This document shows, one piece after another, positions 15,704 to 23,923 of a stretch of DNA of 64,000 nt (position 1 is its first letter; every line of letters begins with the position of its first letter). This DNA is from an uncultured Acetatifactor sp. (GTDB lineage Bacteria; Bacillota; Clostridia; Lachnospirales; Lachnospiraceae): assembly GCF_910585425.1 (NCBI RefSeq), contig NZ_CAJUCP010000011.1:1-64000 (forward strand), in the 5' to 3' direction. Under the pieces are notes generated by a model. The model had not been told where the DNA came from, did no database searches, and worked only from the letters and a program-made list of their open reading frames with translations. Made by a program: the position numbers and the translations under genes.

Positions 15704-17280
15704 CTCGCTTTCTCTGTAAAGGAAATCCTCGGGTCAACCGTCGCCATCACCACATCGCCCAGAATCAGGGACAGCACCGACAGCACCGTGTAAAACAGCG
15801 TCACGCCTACGATGACCGAGTTGTCGTACTGGTTGATGGCGTCAATCAGCAGGCCGCCCGCGCCGGGAACCAGATAGACGCGCTCGGTAATCAGTGCGCC
15901 CGTCATGGCGAACAGGAGCGAACCCGGTATCCCCTGGAAAATGGGAATCGCCGCCACCTTCATGACATGCTTGAAGAATATCTCCGTCTCCGACATGCCG
16001 CCGGCACGGGCAAACTTCACGTAATCCGAATTCATCTGGTCGATCATATAGCGGCGCATCCACTTCATCATGCCTGCGATGGAGGGCAGCGCCAGGGACA
16101 CGATGGGCAGCACATACATCAGCCGGGTCTCAGCGTCCATGTCGAATGTCCATGGCAGCCCCATGGCCCGCCCTATGCCCTTGAAGATGAAAATATACGC
16201 CAGGCTCGGCACCGCGGAGATGAACATGATATACAGCGTGCCGAACTTGTCCAGCAGACCTTCCTTGTACCGCGCCATCAGCACGCCGATGGGCAGCCCC
16301 AGGATATAGACCAGGAGGGTGGAGATGATGCCGATCACAAAGGAATAGCCCATACGGGACTTATTGTTGCGGAATGTCTGCACATTCGTATAATCGTCCG
16401 TGTACCTCTGCTGGTACATGACATTGGCCTCCCTGGAACCTGCCACGTACACCGCCGTGTGCAGATTGTCCGCGCTGTTCTCCGTCAGCCCCGTGGGATA
16501 TGTCAGGGGAAACTGGCGGTAGGAGCCCTGCCCCTGGGTCATGCTGTTGAATACCTCCACGCCCCTGGTCACCGAGTAGGAGGCTCCCAGATGGAGATTC
16601 AGGAAGTTCTGGTGTATATAGGGGAATTGATCGTCAAAATACAGCAGATATCTGTGGATGGTGCCATTGCCGATGATGGCCGGTGAAAATTTCTCCCCGC
16701 CGTACACCGGATCGTAAAGCGTGAAGGTCAGTCCTCTTTCGCCGATGTCCTGATCCTCCGGCACCTTATGGATATTATCAATCTCGAATATGCCCGTGAA
16801 ATACTTCCACAGGCGCGAGAGCACATTCTTCTCCTTATAAGCGAAAAGCACCTGGCCCCCACCTGTGGCCAGTCGGTTCTTCGATATGATGGCGTCCAGC
16901 CGGGTCACGGTGTAGCCCTCTTCTCTGCAGTAATCGTTAAACTTCGCCACGTATTCCGCCACCTCCGGGGAATCGTCGCTCCCGTCCGCAGACCGGCCGA
17001 TGCTGGATAAAGCGCTGCGGGCCGCCTCGTCTATCTCCCCGCTCTCCTGGAGCATCGCGAGATAGTCGCTGTACGGAAGGTAGTCCAGATAGCCGTACTC
17101 CTCCCATTTCTGATGCATATACGTGACTCTCTGGTTATTGAGCTGCTTGGTGAACTGGCCGTCCGTCTTGAATATCTTCATCCTGTCCATCAGCCCGTAG
17201 ACGAGTATCATGACGATAAAAATCACCATCACAGTCGAAAATAGGCCATGCAGCAGTCGTTTGATTACATATCTGCCCAT
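15700..17280 (-). CDS. oligopeptide ABC permease, OppB-like, with enlarged outer loop, system 1
   Basis: The other permease of system 1, 526 residues against a usual 310-340. I start at ATG 17280 (GGGAG five bases upstream); an upstream in-frame start has no ribosome site. TM1 lies at about 11-31. The outer loop then runs from about 33 to 311, roughly 280 residues, and ends with the family's LGASYSV stretch (about 231) before TM2. The remaining core, including the EAA-like segment ARAGGMSETEIFFKHVMKVAAIP, is normal. The extra loop has no repeat pattern or family I recognise. A hairpin separates it from the binding-protein gene. Confidence 0.92.
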   Translation of the reverse strand: MGRYVIKRLLHGLFSTVMVIFIVMILVYGLMDRMKIFKTDGQFTKQLNNQRVTYMHQKWEEYGYLDYLPYSDYLAMLQESGEIDEAARSALSSIGRSADGSDDSPEVAEYVAKFNDYCREEGYTVTRLDAIISKNRLATGGGQVLFAYKEKNVLSRLWKYFTGIFEIDNIHKVPEDQDIGERGLTFTLYDPVYGGEKFSPAIIGNGTIHRYLLYFDDQFPYIHQNFLNLHLGASYSVTRGVEVFNSMTQGQGSYRQFPLTYPTGLTENSADNLHTAVYVAGSREANVMYQQRYTDDYTNVQTFRNNKSRMGYSFVIGIISTLLVYILGLPIGVLMARYKEGLLDKFGTLYIMFISAVPSLAYIFIFKGIGRAMGLPWTFDMDAETRLMYVLPIVSLALPSIAGMMKWMRRYMIDQMNSDYVKFARAGGMSETEIFFKHVMKVAAIPIFQGIPGSLLFAMTGALITERVYLVPGAGGLLIDAINQYDNSVIVGVTLFYTVLSVLSLILGDVVMATVDPRISFTEKAR

Positions 17281-17352
17281 AACTCCCTCACCTCTCTTAC
17301 ATGGTTTCCCGCAGCCGGTCGCGGGGATGGTCTCCGGCCTGTTTAAAACAGC

Positions 17353-17384
17353 CACAGGGGGGCGGGTATACCCGTCCCCCTGTG
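17353..17384 (-). terminator. long hairpin between oppA and oppB, system 1 (probable attenuator)
   Basis: A 14-bp stem with one G-T pair and a TATA loop (CACAGGGG... paired with ...CCCCTGTG). On the minus strand it is followed by GCTGTTTTAAAC, a poor U tract. Such hairpins behind binding-protein genes usually stabilise the upstream message or cut read-through so that OppA exceeds the permeases. System 2 has one in the matching place. Confidence 0.6.
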
Positions 17385-17415
17385 AGCATTGTCAAGTCTC
17401 AGGAACACCGGGGCT

Positions 17416-19722
17416 TTATGAACCGTAGATACCCCACTCGATACATTCGTAGCCATTCGGAATGACAGTGTCAAGATAGGTCTGCGCATCCCCGTAGTCA
17501 GGGCCCCAGCCTGTCAGACCGCCCAAATCGTAATTCATCATGTACCCCGCAGTCGGGTTATAGGCCGCATCGCTTCCGGTATCGCTGTCGCCCTTCGCTA
17601 CCAGGTTCACGATGACCATACCGCCGAAAGCCGCGTCATAAGACTGCTTCACTGCGTTCTGGGCAGCGGAACCCGTGGTGTCGAAATCATCGTAAGGCAT
17701 ATCCAGGTAAATCGGATTCTCCGCGGAAATCTCGATGCCCTCCGCGGCAAGCTCCTCCACGGCCTTGGCCAGATATTCGCCGGCCGCCTCCGGATTGTAC
17801 CAGCCGTCGAAGCTGAAGCTGGAACCGGCTCCGTCAGCTCCCGTGGGATCCCAGACCTTCATCGGATAGCCGTCAGCGGTAATCGCCGCCTGAAGGACTT
17901 CACCGTACTGAGTACCGGCCGGGAATGTGGTAGCGGTGCCTGCGATATCCACCGTAAATTCCTTGGTGGCGGTGACGAAGTTTCCGGGCACGTAGGAGTT
18001 GGTCATCTGACCGTAGGCATTTTCCTCGCCGTAAATGACGCTCATGTAAGCGAAACGGTCATAGGAAAGGGCCAGCGCCATGCGGAAATTCTGGTTCCTC
18101 ATAGCGGCCTTCGTGCGCTGGGCATCCGTCACGGTCTTCTTGGAAACCATGGCGGAAGCATCGTTGTAAAGGTTGGAGTGCGCATAGCGGTTCACATTGG
18201 TCCAGTTCATGATAGACGTCGTGCCCTCATGGCTGGAATAAGAGTAAGCTTCCACATAGTTCTTTTCCGGGTCAACCTCTGAAACCTGCTGCTCCGCCAG
18301 GGGGCGCACCGCAGAGGACACTGTCACGCTGTAGAACGTGCCGTCCAGGAAATTATTCCAACCGAACAGAGGATCCGTGCCATCGGTGTAACGCCTGGTA
18401 ATCGTCTTGTTATGGACATTCTCGGCATCCCAGTAAGCCGGGTTAGCCGCATAGCTGATGGTATTCTGGTAGGTATAGTTGCTGATCAGGTAAGGGCCGC
18501 AGTACGCGATATGCTCCGGGTCGGTGCCGTACAGATAGCCCGAATCGGCGCTGTCGAACTCTGCGCCGAACTTACCGCCCTGAGAGGTATAGTAGTCGCG
18601 GCTCAGGGGAGCAAGCGCGCTGTAGCCGGTAAGGGTGAGGAACCAGGGAGCATTGGTCTCCAGCGTGTACTCAAGGGTGTAATCATCCAGCGCCTTGACG
18701 CCCACCTGGCTGAAATCGCTGATTTCGCCGGTGCCGTACTGCTTCAGGTTCTTCACTGTGCCGTAAATCAGATCCGCCAGACCGGCCTTGGTGTCGCAGG
18801 CATGCTGCAGACCGGCCACCCAGTCGTCGGCCTTGACCTCGCCCACCTCAGTGCCCTGGCTGGTGACCCACTTCACGCCCTTGCGGATGTGGAAGGTATA
18901 GGTGAGGCCGTCCTCGGACACCTCATAGCTCTCGGCAAGGCCGGGCTGCTGTATGTTCTCGTTGTCATAGGTCAGGAGACCGTCCCAGGTAGGGGAAATC
19001 ACTTCGCCGCTGGCAGCCTGAGCCGTGCCCAGCGTGTCCCAGGTCTGGGGTGTGGTGCCGTAAGTAAGCGTAATGTTGTCGTTGAGGGTCAGCTCCTTCT
19101 CCGCTGCCCAGTCAACCAGAGCCTGCCAGGCTTCGCCGGTGCCGACTTTGGAGCTCCACAGCGAGGTGGCCTCGGCGCGCTCATCCGGCGTCAGGGGTCT
19201 CTCGTTCACCACAAGAAGGTTCTTGAAGCCGCGGTAGGTCTGGTCAAAGCCCCATGTAACCGTTGGAACGGAACGGGGGATGACCTTGGAGATGCCGGAA
19301 CCGCCTGTATTGTTCTGCATGGGCACGCCCAGTCCGGCCTCGAGGAACTTAGCCTCTGCCACGGCCATCTTACCCATACGGGCGCTGGGATCCACCTCTG
19401 CCAGTGCCTCCTGATAGAGCGCATAGAAATCGCCCAGGATCAGGTCATAGACCTCATCGGACTCAGGCCCATAATTCGCTGCGTCGAAATTCTCAAGGGT
19501 GTTCACTTCGGCCGCCGGAGTGTTGTCCACCACGATCTCCGTGGCCCCACTGTCGGACGGCTCCGACTCGGATGCGGATACTTCGGAAGAGCTTTCGCTC
19601 TCGCTGTCCAAGGGCGTCGATGCCGCATCGGAAGATCCGCCGCTCTCGCCGTTGCCGCAGGCCGTGACGGTCATCATGGCCGCCGCCAGAACAAGGGCGA
19701 GCGCTTTGTTTACTTTTTTCAT
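17416..19722 (-). CDS. oligopeptide-binding lipoprotein, OppA-like, system 1
   Basis: A 768-residue extracellular solute-binding protein of family 5. The signal ends in lipobox TVTAC, followed by a Ser/Glu-rich linker (about 23-70). A segment of about 140 residues precedes the recognisable SBP_bac_5 fold. The core shows LTYGTTPQTWDTLGTAQ, YTFHIRKGVKWVTSQG and KADDWVAGLQHA, the usual peptide-binding landmarks. It is about 200 residues longer than typical OppA. The ATG at 19722 has a strong GAGGAGG. It is the first gene of the operon, 128 bp after the promoter -10 box. Confidence 0.93.
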   Translation of the reverse strand: MKKVNKALALVLAAAMMTVTACGNGESGGSSDAASTPLDSESESSSEVSASESEPSDSGATEIVVDNTPAAEVNTLENFDAANYGPESDEVYDLILGDFYALYQEALAEVDPSARMGKMAVAEAKFLEAGLGVPMQNNTGGSGISKVIPRSVPTVTWGFDQTYRGFKNLLVVNERPLTPDERAEATSLWSSKVGTGEAWQALVDWAAEKELTLNDNITLTYGTTPQTWDTLGTAQAASGEVISPTWDGLLTYDNENIQQPGLAESYEVSEDGLTYTFHIRKGVKWVTSQGTEVGEVKADDWVAGLQHACDTKAGLADLIYGTVKNLKQYGTGEISDFSQVGVKALDDYTLEYTLETNAPWFLTLTGYSALAPLSRDYYTSQGGKFGAEFDSADSGYLYGTDPEHIAYCGPYLISNYTYQNTISYAANPAYWDAENVHNKTITRRYTDGTDPLFGWNNFLDGTFYSVTVSSAVRPLAEQQVSEVDPEKNYVEAYSYSSHEGTTSIMNWTNVNRYAHSNLYNDASAMVSKKTVTDAQRTKAAMRNQNFRMALALSYDRFAYMSVIYGEENAYGQMTNSYVPGNFVTATKEFTVDIAGTATTFPAGTQYGEVLQAAITADGYPMKVWDPTGADGAGSSFSFDGWYNPEAAGEYLAKAVEELAAEGIEISAENPIYLDMPYDDFDTTGSAAQNAVKQSYDAAFGGMVIVNLVAKGDSDTGSDAAYNPTAGYMMNYDLGGLTGWGPDYGDAQTYLDTVIPNGYECIEWGIYGS

Positions 19723-19845
19723 GTTTTTTCCTCCTCTTTCATTCTAAATTGTCACACGCACCTCTACACTTCATTCTCTCGAATCGTCCAGGCCTGTAAA
19801 ACAGTATGCGGACGTGATAGTGTATCATTGTATGCAATCAACATA

Positions 19846-19864
19846 ATTCAGTATAAATTACACT
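19846..19864 (-). repeat. 19-bp block shared with 21489-21507 in inverted orientation (left copy)
   Basis: AGTGTAATTTATACTGAAT read on the minus strand. It covers the last bases of the promoter spacer, the -10 box and four bases beyond it. An identical copy in the opposite orientation lies upstream of the second opp operon. The recombinase gene lies between the two. Confidence 0.9.
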
Positions 19865-19878
19865 TATCCAATTGTCAA
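19850..19878 (-). promoter_or_regulatory. consensus promoter of opp operon 1
   Basis: On the minus strand TTGACA (19873-19878) and TATACT (19850-19855) are 17 bp apart. A palindrome-like ATTGTATGCAAT at 19827-19838, about 11 bp downstream of the -10 box, resembles a GntR-type operator and is partly matched by CTTGTATACAAG before oppA of system 2. The 349-bp stretch 19723-20071 holds this promoter, the recombinase terminator and short CAAACAT repeats, but no gene. Confidence 0.85.
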
Positions 19879-19959
19879 GTTTTTTCTTCTATACTGTAGT
19901 GTGGAAAAGTTTTCATTTATCATAGTTTTTGTGAAATGTACCCAAATTTTGTGTGGTTC

Positions 19960-20014
19960 CAAACATTTTTCCATGGCAAACATGCAGAGGAAATACTCTT
20001 CCCCCTATGTTTGC
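19960..20014. repeat. CAAACAT repeats downstream of the recombinase gene
   Basis: CAAACAT occurs at 19960-19966 and 19977-19983 and inverted at 20007-20013. The last two form an 8-bp inverted repeat GCAAACAT/ATGTTTGC. Spaced short repeats beside a tyrosine recombinase gene may be arm-type binding sites, but nothing in the sequence proves that. Confidence 0.35.
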
Positions 20015-20046
20015 TCAAAATACAACCAAAATCTGCCGCGAACTGT

Positions 20047-20077
20047 AGAAAAAAGAGACATAACGCATATTTTATGT
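20047..20077 (-). terminator. weak terminator of the recombinase gene
   Basis: On the minus strand ACATAA and TTATGT form a 6-bp stem with an 8-base loop, followed by CTCTTTTTTC. The stem includes the stop codon. The short A/T-rich stem makes this only a moderate candidate. Confidence 0.45.
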
Positions 20078-21301
20078 ATTTGTCTGTAAAAAAATGTCCA
20101 GTTTGCGGCTGGCCACCCGCTTCTGCTCCTCGAAGCTGTGGGCATAAATGTTCATGGTGGTGGAGCAGCTCGCATGCCCCAGATATTTTGAGATATCCAC
20201 GATGTTCATGTCTAAGTAATTCAAAAGGGTGGCACAGGAATGCCGCAGCCCGTGGAGCGGTATGGCGGGCAGCTCCTCCAGCCCCTGTGCCGCTGCCGCC
20301 TCGTCCTGCTCCCTGACCCATCTGTTGTACCGCGTCAGATGCCTGACGAAATATTGATAAGCCGTAGTATGTCCCATGAGGCTGCCGTCAGAGCGGGTGA
20401 ACAGATTGCCGTTTCCCTGCCAGCCATCGCCCAGCGCAAACCTGCGGGCATCGTATTCCTCCCGGTACTGCGCAAGGAGCGGCAGTATGCTCTCCGGAAA
20501 AGGCACCCTGCGCAGGGATGTGCGGTTTTTCGGCTGCTTGAGTCCAAATCCGCTCTCCGTCCGCCCGATTGCCTTGGTGATGGAAATCTCCAGCCTGTCG
20601 AGGTCGATGTCCTCCCAGCACAGGGCGAGGGTCTCCCCCTTTCGGAAGCCGCAGAAGATGGACAGGGTGAAGAATACCCGAAACTGGGTGGGCACGGGAT
20701 AAGGGGTGCTCAAGGATTTCAGGAACATCAGCGACTGCCCGGGCGTAAAATAACGGAGCTGCTCCTCCTGTTCCTTTTGCTTCTTCCTGGGCTTCCTGGC
20801 TTCTCTGCAGGGATTTCCCGCAATCAGATTCTGGCGGATTGCCGACGTGAAGATGCCGCTGAGCACATTGGCATAGCGCTTGATCGTCCCGGCGCGATAG
20901 ACATCGGCCAATGTGCCGTAAAATGCCTCGATGTCCGCCGTCCTCACCTGGGCCAGCTTATATGTCCTGAAAAAGGGAAGGATCCTGCTCCGCAGGAGCT
21001 GTTCGTATCCGATGTAGGTCCCGCAGGCCAGCTCCGCTTTCATTTCCCCCAGCCATCTTTCGGCGAATTCCTCGAATTTCAGCTTCGCGCCGTCGCAGTC
21101 GTGCCCATACTTGATCCTGTCCTCCATGTCCATGGCATATTTCCGGGCTTCCTTTTCCTGCTGCCTCTTTGTGGCGGACTGGTTCACGGAATAGGTCAGG
21201 TTCTTCACCAGCTTGTTCCCCCGCGCGTCATATCCCAGACAGATTACGATGCGATAGACCACTCTGCCGCTTTTGTGGACGATTCTCTTCAATGATGCCA
21301 T
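20072..21301 (-). CDS. tyrosine recombinase / phage-type integrase
   Basis: A 409-residue site-specific recombinase. A basic N-terminal region (about 1-55) with beta-strand character (GRVVYRIVICLGYDARGNK) resembles the arm-binding domain of Tn916-like integrases. A core-binding SAM-like domain (about 70-170) and the catalytic domain follow. The catalytic set is complete: Arg in FCGFRKGE, Lys in QPKNRTS, His-x-x-Arg in HGLRHSC, His in LGHAS and Tyr in MNIYAH. I start at ATG 21301; the frame is open 58 codons further but that part is not protein-like. No excisionase, relaxase, replication or phage gene lies nearby, so it is a solitary gene between two divergent transport operons. TATAAT at 21368-21373 may be its -10 box, with a poor -35. 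Confidence 0.93.
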   Translation of the reverse strand: MASLKRIVHKSGRVVYRIVICLGYDARGNKLVKNLTYSVNQSATKRQQEKEARKYAMDMEDRIKYGHDCDGAKLKFEEFAERWLGEMKAELACGTYIGYEQLLRSRILPFFRTYKLAQVRTADIEAFYGTLADVYRAGTIKRYANVLSGIFTSAIRQNLIAGNPCREARKPRKKQKEQEEQLRYFTPGQSLMFLKSLSTPYPVPTQFRVFFTLSIFCGFRKGETLALCWEDIDLDRLEISITKAIGRTESGFGLKQPKNRTSLRRVPFPESILPLLAQYREEYDARRFALGDGWQGNGNLFTRSDGSLMGHTTAYQYFVRHLTRYNRWVREQDEAAAAQGLEELPAIPLHGLRHSCATLLNYLDMNIVDISKYLGHASCSTTMNIYAHSFEEQKRVASRKLDIFLQTNT

Positions 21302-21476
21302 ACTCTCTATACCTCTTTCCTCATTTGTGGCGCAAATTTGTAAAATATTCTTACCATTTGCAAGCGGATTATAGCAAGCGAACCAGGAAAAGTCCAGATT
21401 CAGCCGGAGGAAAAAAGTGTGAACTCCGGGATGGGAAACCGCCGGATGCGGTAACTTCACCCAGGCGGCGGGCATT

Positions 21477-21503
21477 TTGACGGATGTGAGTGTAATTTAT
21501 ACT
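21477..21503 (+). promoter_or_regulatory. promoter region of opp operon 2
   Basis: TATACT at 21498-21503 is a good -10 box within the 19-bp shared block. The -35 side is weak: TTGACG at 21477-21482 is only 15 bp away, and at 17 bp there is TTTTGA. So this promoter looks suboptimal compared with that of operon 1. The ribosome site of the first gene lies 78 bp further on. Confidence 0.55.
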
Positions 21504-21507
21504 GAAT
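21489..21507 (+). repeat. 19-bp block shared with 19846-19864 (right copy)
   Basis: AGTGTAATTTATACTGAAT on the plus strand, identical to the left copy and inverted relative to it. Sequence identity stops sharply on the operon side (GGCACT here, TATGTT in the left copy) and weakens to scattered matches on the recombinase side. Confidence 0.9.
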
Positions 21508-21530
21508 GGCACTGGAGCTGTCGCGTTTTT

Positions 21531-21542
21531 CTTGTATACAAG
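21531..21542 (+). promoter_or_regulatory. palindrome CTTGTATACAAG, candidate operator
   Basis: A perfect 12-bp palindrome 27 bp downstream of the -10 box. Its core TTGTATACAA is of the kind bound by GntR-family repressors. The near-palindrome ATTGTATGCAAT occupies the early leader of opp operon 1. No GntR regulator is encoded in the window. Confidence 0.45.
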
Positions 21543-21593
21543 TATCCAATGAGCGCGGGCAGAGACCGGAATAACAGACAGGAGGAAAAAATT

Positions 21594-23810
21594 GTGAAAA
21601 GAAAGAAGTTGCTTGCGCTTCTGCTGGCATCCGCGATGGCCTTCGGCCTGACCGCCTGCGGCGGCGGAGATACCCCCCCGGCGGAAGGAAATGAGACGTC
21701 CAGTCAGACAGATGATGGGGAGGCCCCGGTGGAAAGCTCTGATGAGTCCGCGGAAGGTTCTGAGTCGGACGGCGGGGAAGGCCCTGAGGGAAGTGCCGAT
21801 GCAGGCGGGGCCGGCGCGGCGTATGAGAACAAGGTCATCATGGGCAACACCACCGACCTGACGGGCGATTTCCGCTTCCCCGGCTGGGGCACCAGCTCCG
21901 TGGGCGCCTCTGACCAGGATATCGGGCGTCTGACCATCGGCTACGGCACCCAGGAGGTCGCCGAGGACGGGAACCTGGTCTGGAACGACACTGCCGTAAA
22001 GAGCCATACAGAGACGGAGAACGAGGACGGCACCGCCACTTACACCGTGGAGATCAACGAGGGCCTGACCTTCAGCGACGGCACCCCCATCACGGCTAAG
22101 AACTACCTTGCCACCACCCTCTCCTTTGCCTCCCCTGTGAGCATGGAGGCCGGACGGCCCGGCACCAGCGGCATGGCATTCGTCGGCTATCAGGAGTTCC
22201 ATGACTACACCGGCGAGGAAGCGGAAGGCACCTCCAAGGAGTTCTCAGGCATCCGCCTGCTGGGCGATTACAGCTTCTCCTTTACCGTGTCATCCGATTA
22301 CTATCCTTACTACTTTGCCTATACCTATGCCGCGGTGGATCCCGCTCCCCTGGGACTGGTGCTGGGCGAGGGCGTGGATATTTTAGACGATGGCAACGGC
22401 GTGTACTTAAGCGAGAGCTTCTATGAGAAGAACGGAGACAGCTATGTGAAGGCTGCGGAGATCGAGGCGAACCGCTATGACCTGACGAAGTATCCCTTCT
22501 CCGGCGCTTATGTGGTCTCCGACTGGGACGCCTCCACCAAGCAGGCAACCATGACCATCAATCCCGCGTTCAAGGGCAATTATGAGGGACAGGTTCCCTC
22601 CATCGAGACCATCGTGTATGTGAAACTGACCCAGGAGACCCAGCTGGAGATGCTCACCACAGGCGGTACCGATATCCTGGGCGGCGTAACCGGCGGCAAG
22701 GATACCACGGCGGCCCTGGCAGTGGTGGACGGCGAGAATTTCACCGAGGTCCACTATCAGAGAGCCGGCTACGGCAAGATTCAGTTCGACTGCGACTTCG
22801 GCCCCACCATGTTCCAGGAGGTCCGCCAGGCGGTTACTTACCTGCTGAACCGCACGGAGTTCTGTCAGACCTTCACAGGCGGCTACGGCGTTGTAGTAGA
22901 CGGCCCTTACAGCCCTGACTTAGCCCCCTGGAGGGCCGTACAGGATGAAATCGAGCTCATCGACTACTCCTTCTCTCCCGAGACTGCCAAGAAAGTCCTG
23001 GAGGACGGTGGCTGGATCTACAACTCCAAGGGCGAAGCCTACGAGGAGGGCGCAGAGGGCGTTGACGCGGTCCGCTACAAGAAGCTCACCGCCGACGAGG
23101 CGAATGTCTTAGACGGCATCAACAAGACCTATGCCTCTGTTTCCAATACGGACGGCGTCACCTATCAGACCGTGGAAGTCAACGGCGAGTACTATATGCC
23201 TCTGGCCATCAACTGGTTCGGTTCTTCCCCCAATGAAGTCACCGACCTGATTTCCACCACTCTGGCCAACAGCTCCGACCTGGCCGCTGCGGGCATGGTA
23301 GTGCGCGCTACCACAGGCGATTTCGACAAGCTGCTGGGCGAAATCTACCGTGAGCCCACCTACGGCTACAACGGAACCCCTACCTATGGGATGTACAACC
23401 TGGCTACCGGATTCTCCGCGCTGACCAACCTGGACACCTCATACCAGTGGTCCCACGACCCCGCATGGTTCACCAATTCCTCCAACAAGCTCTACGATCC
23501 CTACGACATCGACTTCCCTTATGACCTGAAGGCCGATAAGCTCTCCTATGAGGAGGCCGTAGAGGCAAGCGGCGACAAGCTTGGCATGGACTATCTATCC
23601 ATGGCAATGGTGTACAATGCCGCCACAGAGGACGAGTTCAACCAGTGGTACATGGGCTATGTAGAGAGATGGAACGAGCTGATGCCTGACATCCCGCTGT
23701 ATTCCAACTTCTACTATGACGTATACAATGCAAAGATCGAGAACTTCCAGACCAGCCCCTTCCGCGGTCCGGCCGCGGCGCTGCTGTACGCGAACGTAAA
23801 GGGCTTCTAA
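21594..23810 (+). CDS. oligopeptide-binding lipoprotein, OppA-like, system 2
   Basis: A 738-residue binding protein starting at GTG 21594, with GGAGG eight bases upstream; upstream in-frame codons cover the operator and are not protein-like. Lipobox GLTAC is followed by an acidic Gly/Ser/Glu linker (about 25-75). The SBP_bac_5 fold shows LTIGYGTQEVAEDGNLVWNDTA, YTVEINEGLTFSDGTPITAKNYL and a long C-lobe ending in YANVKGF. Like its system 1 relative it is well over the usual 540 residues. It is first in the operon and followed by a hairpin. Confidence 0.92.
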   Translation: MKRKKLLALLLASAMAFGLTACGGGDTPPAEGNETSSQTDDGEAPVESSDESAEGSESDGGEGPEGSADAGGAGAAYENKVIMGNTTDLTGDFRFPGWGTSSVGASDQDIGRLTIGYGTQEVAEDGNLVWNDTAVKSHTETENEDGTATYTVEINEGLTFSDGTPITAKNYLATTLSFASPVSMEAGRPGTSGMAFVGYQEFHDYTGEEAEGTSKEFSGIRLLGDYSFSFTVSSDYYPYYFAYTYAAVDPAPLGLVLGEGVDILDDGNGVYLSESFYEKNGDSYVKAAEIEANRYDLTKYPFSGAYVVSDWDASTKQATMTINPAFKGNYEGQVPSIETIVYVKLTQETQLEMLTTGGTDILGGVTGGKDTTAALAVVDGENFTEVHYQRAGYGKIQFDCDFGPTMFQEVRQAVTYLLNRTEFCQTFTGGYGVVVDGPYSPDLAPWRAVQDEIELIDYSFSPETAKKVLEDGGWIYNSKGEAYEEGAEGVDAVRYKKLTADEANVLDGINKTYASVSNTDGVTYQTVEVNGEYYMPLAINWFGSSPNEVTDLISTTLANSSDLAAAGMVVRATTGDFDKLLGEIYREPTYGYNGTPTYGMYNLATGFSALTNLDTSYQWSHDPAWFTNSSNKLYDPYDIDFPYDLKADKLSYEEAVEASGDKLGMDYLSMAMVYNAATEDEFNQWYMGYVERWNELMPDIPLYSNFYYDVYNAKIENFQTSPFRGPAAALLYANVKGF

Positions 23811-23847
23811 GGCTGCGGATTTGAATTCTATCGATTACAGCAAGGAC

Positions 23848-23877
23848 ATGGGGCAGCCGTCAAAGCGACTGCCCCAT
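23848..23877 (+). terminator. hairpin between oppA and oppB, system 2 (probable attenuator)
   Basis: A 9-bp perfect stem ATGGGGCAG/CTGCCCCAT (23848-23856 with 23869-23877) with a 12-base loop that can pair CG with CG. The tail TCTCAAATG is not a U tract, so partial termination or message protection is more likely than full termination. Confidence 0.6.
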
Positions 23878-23923
23878 TCTCAAATGCACAGGCCCGTGCA
23901 AATAATCAGAAATGGGGTATGAT

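Noticed and set aside
17353..17384. Full Rho-independent terminator ending opp operon 1 after oppA
   Set aside because: The stem is strong, but the following bases on the minus strand (GCTGTTTTAAAC) are not a proper U tract, and the permease genes downstream have no promoter of their own that I can see.
20072..21301. The recombinase as part of a prophage or conjugative element
   Set aside because: Both flanks are complete transport operons, and no phage, plasmid or conjugation gene is visible within tens of kilobases.
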